A stretch of 64,000 nt of DNA from Uranotaenia lowii (taxonomy: Eukaryota; Arthropoda; Insecta; Diptera; Culicidae), in assembly GCF_029784155.1 (NCBI RefSeq), contig NC_073693.1, positions 289,140,875 to 289,204,874 of the forward strand, read 5' to 3'. Shown one piece after another: positions 57,868 to 64,000 of this stretch; position 1 is the stretch's first letter; every line of letters starts with the position of its first letter. The position numbers were made by a program, and so were the translations under genes. Under the pieces are notes generated by a model. That model was not told where the DNA came from. It worked only from the letters and a program-made list of their open reading frames with translations, and searched no databases.

Positions 57868-59250
57868 TGACCATACTTACTGGACACTCGATTTCGTTTT
57901 TTGGATAATTTTTCCAACAGTACGCAATGTCGATTCCAGAGTGCGCATCGATCGATTTGAAGAAATGCTATCCCAGTTAGGAAATGCCACCCAACTTTAA
58001 AAAAAAACAGGCAATTTCTACGATAAAATCGGGCTAAACAGGTTCATTTTTCTTACAGGGCATTTTTTGTCACATTTTTCAGGTTCGCCACCTGCCGTCG
58101 GTATTGCGATACTACACAATCTGACAACAAAATTTTGTTCTAAGTGTCATGACAGTGTGATCAGTGCTAGAAGCCTCCAAGTGACTTACACCTCATGTAC
58201 ACGAAACTTGAATCAATAAAAAATAAATTAATTTTTGTGTCCACTATTAGGAAATCTTAAAACATTTTGGGTTGAATACGAAATTGCCCAGATATTGCCT
58301 GAATTTCAGGCTGAAAAAAAAAAATTAAAATCTAGTGTCAGGACTTTGCGAGTTTTTTTAATAACCTGGATTTGTCTGGCCCAGATTCGGGAAAACTTCT
58401 GACAAAAATAACTAAATTAAGCAGAAAGTAAACTCAAATCTTCTGAGATAGCTATTTAGGCTTTGTATATGGTATGCTATGGTAAGCAAATATTTTTTAC
58501 CAAAGAACTGAAACAAACATCTTTCAATCACCGGACAATTTTTTTTCCGCAAACACAATTTGCCAGCAACGAAACGAAATTACTTCGGTATCGCCCTCGA
58601 GAACAAACCCGAAACGTCGATGATGAATGGAGATACCTTGCGGTGATGGCCATTCAAAAGGAACCAAACGGAACATGTTTCTATTTGTGTTTCCGTTCAA
58701 TGGGTTTCGACCACAGCGACGACGACAATCAAGCAAACGAGAGAGCCGAAAACCATACAGGAATAATAAATCAATCAATCAACATACGGAGCAAACCAAT
58801 TGAGAAGGGAGGTTTTTATTTTTCTGATAGTTGATTTTCACGGAAATTTGCCGCATTGTGTGTCGGTGTCATTCATCGCGAAGCACAATATACTGATTAC
58901 TTTCTTCGCCAATAACGACAGCATTCAATCCTGCTGGCAAACTTAACGCCGTGCTGCTGGTTCGAAGTCCGAAGGTGGACATTTGATTGCCGGTGTGGTT
59001 GCATTCAATGGGTTTCGGAAAAACATGCTATTACTGTGACGAAATTGTTCCTCATTCAGGCATTCATCAGAAACAGCCATTGATTCTTTGTGAAATTGAA
59101 GGGGCATAGAAATTGAGAAAAAAGAAACCCTTAAGCGGAAAATTTGGCAGTTCTTTGGACGAGTTCAACATGTTAGATGTTTTATTAGGTGGTTGTCAAT
59201 GATGGTTTATTGTAACGAATTCAGAAATTAGAAAGCAAGACATTCAATTC
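57868..59250. other. Intergenic DNA, GC-richer at 58.5-59.0 kb
   Basis: TTGCCC/TCTGGC wording at about 58280-58400 hints at a decayed CCGGGCAA-family MITE. The ORF at 58463-58834 lacks any domain signature. No gene is supported. Confidence 0.4.
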
Positions 59251-59254
59251 GAAT

Positions 59255-62200
59255 TATGACCATCGACTCAACTCTGAACTCTCGACTGTCGACTCTCGAC
59301 TCTCGACTCTCGAATCTTGATATTTGGCTCTCGATTCTCGATTCTCGACTCTCGACTCTTAACTCTCGACTCTCGAATATTAAAATTTGGCTCTCGATTC
59401 TCGACTATCGACTGTTGACTCTTGAATGTCAACTCTAAAAACTTGAATCTCGACTCTCGACTCTCGACTTTCGACTTTTGACTATCGACTCTTGACTCTC
59501 GACTCTCAACATTCGACTCTCGACTTTCGACTCTCGACTCTCGACTCTCCAATCTAGGCTCTCGACTTTCGATTCTCAACTCTTGACTCTCGACTCTCGA
59601 GTCTTGACCCTCGAGTCTCGATTCACGACTCTCGAATTTCGACTATCGATTTTTGACTCTAGACTCTCGACTCTCATAGCTCGTCTTTCGACTCTCAACT
59701 TTCGGCCCTTGACTCTCGACTCTCGACTCTTGACTCTCAACTCCAGAATTTCGACTCTCGACTCTCGACTCTCGACTCTCGACCCTCGACCCTTGATTCA
59801 CCACACTCGACTCTCCACTCTCTATTCTCAACTCTCGACTCTCGAGTCTCGACTTACGACTTTTGACTGTCTACTTACGACTCTAGAATTTCGACTCTCA
59901 ACTCTCGACTCTTGACTTTCGACTCTCGACTCTCGAATCTCAACTCTCGACTCTCGACTATCGACTCTCGACTCTCGACTCCCGACTTAAAGCTCTCTAC
60001 ACTCGACTCTCGACTTTCAACTCTCGACTCTTGACTTTCAACTCTCGAATCTCGACTGTCGACTATCGACTCTCGACTATCGACTATCGACTCTCGACTC
60101 TCGACTCTTGCTCGACTTTTGACTCACGACTCTAGACTCTCGACTCTCGAATCTTGATATTTGGCGCTCGATTCTCGACTATCGATATTAGACTCTTGAA
60201 TCTCAACTCTAAAAACTTGAATCTCGACTCTCGACTTTCGACTATTGACTCTCGACTCTTGACTCTCGACTCTCAACATTAGACTTTCGAATCTCGACTT
60301 TCGACTCTTGACTCTCGACTTTCGACTGTCAACTCATGACTTTCCACTCTCAAGTCTTGACTCAAGGCTCTCGACTATCGAATCTTGATATTTGGCTCTC
60401 GATTCTCGACTATCGACTGTCGACTCTTGAATGTGAACTCTAAAATCTTGAATCTCGACTCTTGAATTTAGACTCTTGACTCTCGACTCTTGACTCTCGA
60501 CTCTTGACTCTCGACTATGACTCTCGACTCCCAACATTTGACTCTCGACTCTCGACTCTCGTCTCTCGACTCTTGGCTCTCGACTTTCGATTCTCAACTC
60601 TTGATTCTCAACTCTCGAATCTTGACTCTCGAGTCTCGATTCACGACTCTCGATTTTCGACTATCGATTTTCGACCCTTGACTCTCGACTCTAGACTCTC
60701 CACTCTCGACTCTCGACTCTCGACTTACGACTCTCAACTCTTGACTTTCGACTCTCGATACTTGGACTCTCGAGTCTCGATTCACTCCTCTCGACTTTCG
60801 ACTATCGATTCTCGACTATAGACTCTCGACTCTCATAGCTCGAATTTCGACTATCGACTATCGACCCCTGACTCTACACTCTCGACTCTCGACTCTCGAC
60901 TCTAGAATCTCGACTCTCGACTCTTGACTCGCAACTCTCGACTCTAATTTCTCGACTCTCCACTCTCTATTCTCAACTCTCCATTCTGAACTCTCGAGTT
61001 TCGACTTTCGACTTTCGACTGTCTACTTTCGACTCTCAACTCTCGACTTTGGACTCTTTACTCTGGACTCTCGAATCTCGACTCTCGATTCTCGACTCTC
61101 TACTCTGGACTCTTGACTCTCGACTCTCAACTCTCGATTCTTGACTCTCGACTCTCGACTTTTGACTCTCTGCTCTCTACTCTCTACTCTCTACTCTCGA
61201 CTCTCGACTCTCGACTTTCGACTCTCGACTCTCGACTTTCGACTCTAGACTCTTGACTCTTGAATCTTGACTCTTGACTCTTGCCTCTTGACTCTTGACT
61301 CTTGACTCTTGACTCTTGACTCTTTACTCTTGACTCTTGACTCTTGACTCTTAACTCTTGACTCTTGACTCTTGACTCTTGACTCTTGACTCTTGACTCT
61401 TGACTCTTGATTCTTGAATCTTGACTTTTTACTCTCGACTCTCGACTAACGAATCTCCACTTTCAATTCTTAACTCTCGTTTCTCGATTCTCGAACCTCG
61501 AACCTTGACTCACGATTCTAGACTCTCGACTCTCGACTCTCGACTCTCGACTCTTGACTCTCAACTGTCGACTCTCGACTCTCGACTCTTGACTCTCGAC
61601 TCTCGACTCTTGACTCTCGGCTCTCGTTTCTCGACTTTCGATTCTCGACTTTCCGTTCTCGACTTTCCAATCTCGACTCTCGACTCTCGACTCCCGACTC
61701 TCGAGTGTCGACTCTTGACTCCCGCCTCTCGACTCTTTGCTCTCGTCTTGTGAATCTCGACTCCCGACTGTCGACTCCCGACTCCCGCCTATCGACTCTC
61801 TAATCCCGACTCTCGACCCTCGACTCTCGTCTCTCGACTCTCGACTCTTGACTCTCGGCTCTCGACTCTCGACTCTCGACTCTCGACTCTCAACTCTCAA
61901 CTCTCGACTCTCAACTCCTGAGTATCGTCTTTCGACACTCGACTCTCGACCCTCGAGTCACAACTTTCTTCTCCCGACTCTTCACTCTCGACTTTCGATT
62001 TTCGACCCTCAACTCTAGACTCTCGACTGTCGACTCACGACTATTGACTCTCAACTCACGACTCTCGACTATCGACTGTCATCACTCGACTCTCGACTCT
62101 CGACTCTCGACTCGCGACTCTCGACTCTGGACTCTCAACTCTCGACTCTCGACTCTCGACTCTCGACCCTCGACTCGCGACTCGCGACTCTCGGCTTTCA

Positions 62201-62860
62201 ACCTTTGACTTTTGACCTTCGACTCTAGACTCTCGACTATCAACTCACGACTCTAAATTTTCGACTCTTTACACTCGACTCTTTACTCTCGACTCTCTTC
62301 TCTTGACTTGCTACTCTCGGATTGCTACTCTCCACCCTCGACTCTCGTTTTTTGACTCTCTGCTCTCGACTCCCGACTCTAAACTTCGGACTATCAACTT
62401 TCGACCCATGGTTTTCTTTCAAAAATAACTCAATTTTCGACTGTCAACTGTTCTCTTTCGATGCTTGACTCTCGACTCTTGACTGTCAACTCTAGACACA
62501 CGACTCACGACCATCGATTACTATCTCGATTCTTTCTACTTTCGACTTCATACTCGTTACACTCGACTCTCAACTGTCGATTCTTGATTTTCAGTTTTTG
62601 ACCCTCGACCATTTTACGTTCATCCTTCGACTATTGGTACTTTTCTGATCAATTTCGACTTCCAACCTTCGACATGTTTTGTTGTCTTTTAAATATCGCA
62701 TTATTGGCATTGGGATACTTGTCTATTCAATTTCGACTCTCAACTCTCGGATCTTGGCACTTGGAATATCGTCTCTTGACTTTCGATACTTGACTCTTGT
62801 CTGTGAACTCTTGACTCTCGACTCTTTACTTTACGAATCTTGTTTCTCGACTCTCGACTT
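59255..62860. repeat. 7-bp minisatellite, (CTCGACT)n, 3.6 kb
   Basis: About 500 units of CTCGACT with many variants (CTTGACT, CTAGACT, CTCAACT). A block at about 61246-61410 is nearly pure TTGACTC, indicating recent local homogenisation. With a unit of seven bases, all frames encode heptapeptide repeats (LDSRLST on plus, ESRVESR on minus), which creates many spurious ORFs. Units decay toward the right end. Confidence 0.96.
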
Positions 62861-64000
62861 GACTTTTCATTAATGAATTGACTATTTGTTTAGTATTTAG
62901 CACTTAATTTTTTTTCTTGAATTCCTAGAATTCAAAGTAATGTTGAATAGAACATACTTCGAAAATAGAAACTCAAATGGCTGTTGCCGAATGATTTTCC
63001 TGCTTCCCAGAATTGAAACTATTCTGCGAATGACAACACTCAATTGGGTCCAATTAAAATTTCACTATAATTGAAACTGCAATTATCAGTTTATCGGAAT
63101 TCTGGGCTAGAGAATAGCTAATGGGGGTACTTGTAAAATTACAAGCCAACAACAGAACAGCCAGTCCGCCAGTCAGCTAGCCCGGTTACGATAGTGTGCT
63201 CAAAAACGTTCACAATTGCGACCAGCTCGTTTAAGCGCTCGAAATGTTAATACAGGATCACTTATCACATCATTTTCCGGGTTTGGCCAAATGGACCGGA
63301 ACCAAAAAAGCGAAACACTGAGAAAGAACCGATTTTGGAAGAGCGAGGCGGAACAGGAAAGGGTTTTCGAGTGTTGCGGCTGTCGCATTTCAATTGCGCT
63401 CCGGCTCATCTGCTAGGAATGTGGCGGAAGAAGAAGAGACACGCCAAGGGGCTCCGGAAACTAGAAACTACACCATTATTGTGTGTGAGAGAGAGTATGC
63501 AAGTACATTGCTTCGGCAATGATCTTTTGCCAACCCCCGAAAACGATTCAAATATTGAACAAGCATTTGAATTCGCGAGATCAATGCGGAAAAGAAGGGA
63601 AGGTGTGGGTGGGTGTGCGGGAAACTTAACATCCGCTTCCGGGACATTGTCAAAATTGGGCATCGTTTTCGTTTTCTCATTGAGCAAAGGGTTGAGCACA
63701 CCAACGCCACGATTTGGATGGACATTTACCGACATCTAGAGTATATTCAAGAAACACGTTTGTGGGGTCGCTTCCTCTACTTTTAAGTATTGCATGACGG
63801 TGCCGCTCTCTCTTTGAATTCGGGTAGATATGTGTTTTTCAAAGAGATGGGCATAAACTGTTTAGGCCAGACCTACCTATCCTGCAAAAAATTCCAATCT
63901 CCTATATTCAAAAAATAATAAAAATTGGAAAATTGGATTCTGGATTTCGCACAGTTGAGAAGTTTAGCACAAATTACATACAGAATGAGTTCAAAAATCA
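62861..64000. other. Intergenic DNA, GC-richer block at 63.1-63.8 kb
   Basis: Overlapping ORFs on both strands (63200-63740) have no recognised domain and do not show a consistent coding frame. It may be unique host non-coding DNA. Confidence 0.4.

Noticed and set aside
58463..58834. 123-residue ORF
   Set aside because: No domain, low-complexity acidic/polar stretch, and an equally open overlapping minus-strand ORF.
59256..62422. Heptad-repeat proteins (LDSRLST, ESRVESR)
   Set aside because: They arise in every frame of the 7-bp minisatellite, and there is no start context or unique flanking domain.
63335..63739. 134-residue ORF in a GC-richer block
   Set aside because: Overlapping ORFs of similar size exist on the other strand. 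I recognise no motif and no splice or codon pattern supports one frame.

Overview
This window looks like repeat-dense, AT-rich insect DNA. A mosquito (Culicidae) is the likeliest source: it carries an IS630-Tc1-mariner transposase with D-37-E spacing (a lineage first described in mosquitoes), an RTE-type LINE, tRNA-derived SINEs and many MITE families of the kind known from mosquito genomes. That assignment is inference. I found no convincing host protein-coding gene. Almost every recognisable coding sequence is a broken transposon ORF, and the longest open frames are artefacts of simple repeats.

Layout. 0-15 kb: TIR elements (a PIF/Harbinger-like MITE at 1347-2174, a 635-bp TIR element at 5039-5673, a hAT-like element at 6614-7787, another TIR element at 8445-9405), then a dead CR1/L2-type LINE fragment on the minus strand (about 9746-11130) split by a tRNA-derived SINE with a perfect 14-bp target duplication. 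15-17.7 kb: a 5'-truncated, frameshifted RTE-type LINE on the minus strand with a 12-bp target duplication. 17.9-20.8 kb: nested inverted-repeat elements, with a pogo-like MITE interrupted by a foldback element. 22-29 kb: a near-perfect short hairpin, a DD37E remnant, a foldback element and a second copy of the 6.6-kb hAT family in reverse. 29.4-31.5 kb: a structurally complete non-autonomous Helitron (5'-TC, 3' hairpin, CTAG, A/T insertion) with an internal array of about 150-bp repeats. 33.2-35.3 kb: a palindrome with two head-to-head tRNA-like cloverleaves, a 481-bp (TG)n tract, and the DD37E transposase remnant fused to it. 36.6-38 kb: a 9-bp minisatellite. 40.5-43.3 kb: a 2.8-kb insertion flanked by perfect 23-bp direct repeats, with a LINE-like (ATAC)n tail.

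44.4-48.7 kb is the most informative locus: a piggyBac-like TTAA foldback element hit by a hAT element (8-bp TSD), which itself contains a TTA-type MITE and a rearranged mariner element. The uninterrupted opposite arm of the foldback preserves the pre-insertion sequence. 53.5-54.9 kb is a degenerate pyrimidine-rich repeat with a period near 350 bp. 55.8-56.5 kb is a hAT-like MITE, 57.7 kb holds a second SINE copy, and 59.3-62.9 kb is a 3.6-kb 7-bp minisatellite. Moderately GC-richer blocks near 12.3-12.9, 24.2-25.2, 26.0-26.8, 38.2-38.7, 49.7-50.7, 58.5-59.0 and 63.1-63.8 kb look like unique host DNA, but I can assign them no gene.

Nothing here forms a cooperating operon or pathway. The biology is layered transposon insertion, inverted-repeat formation and satellite growth, and the nesting gives a relative insertion order at several loci.
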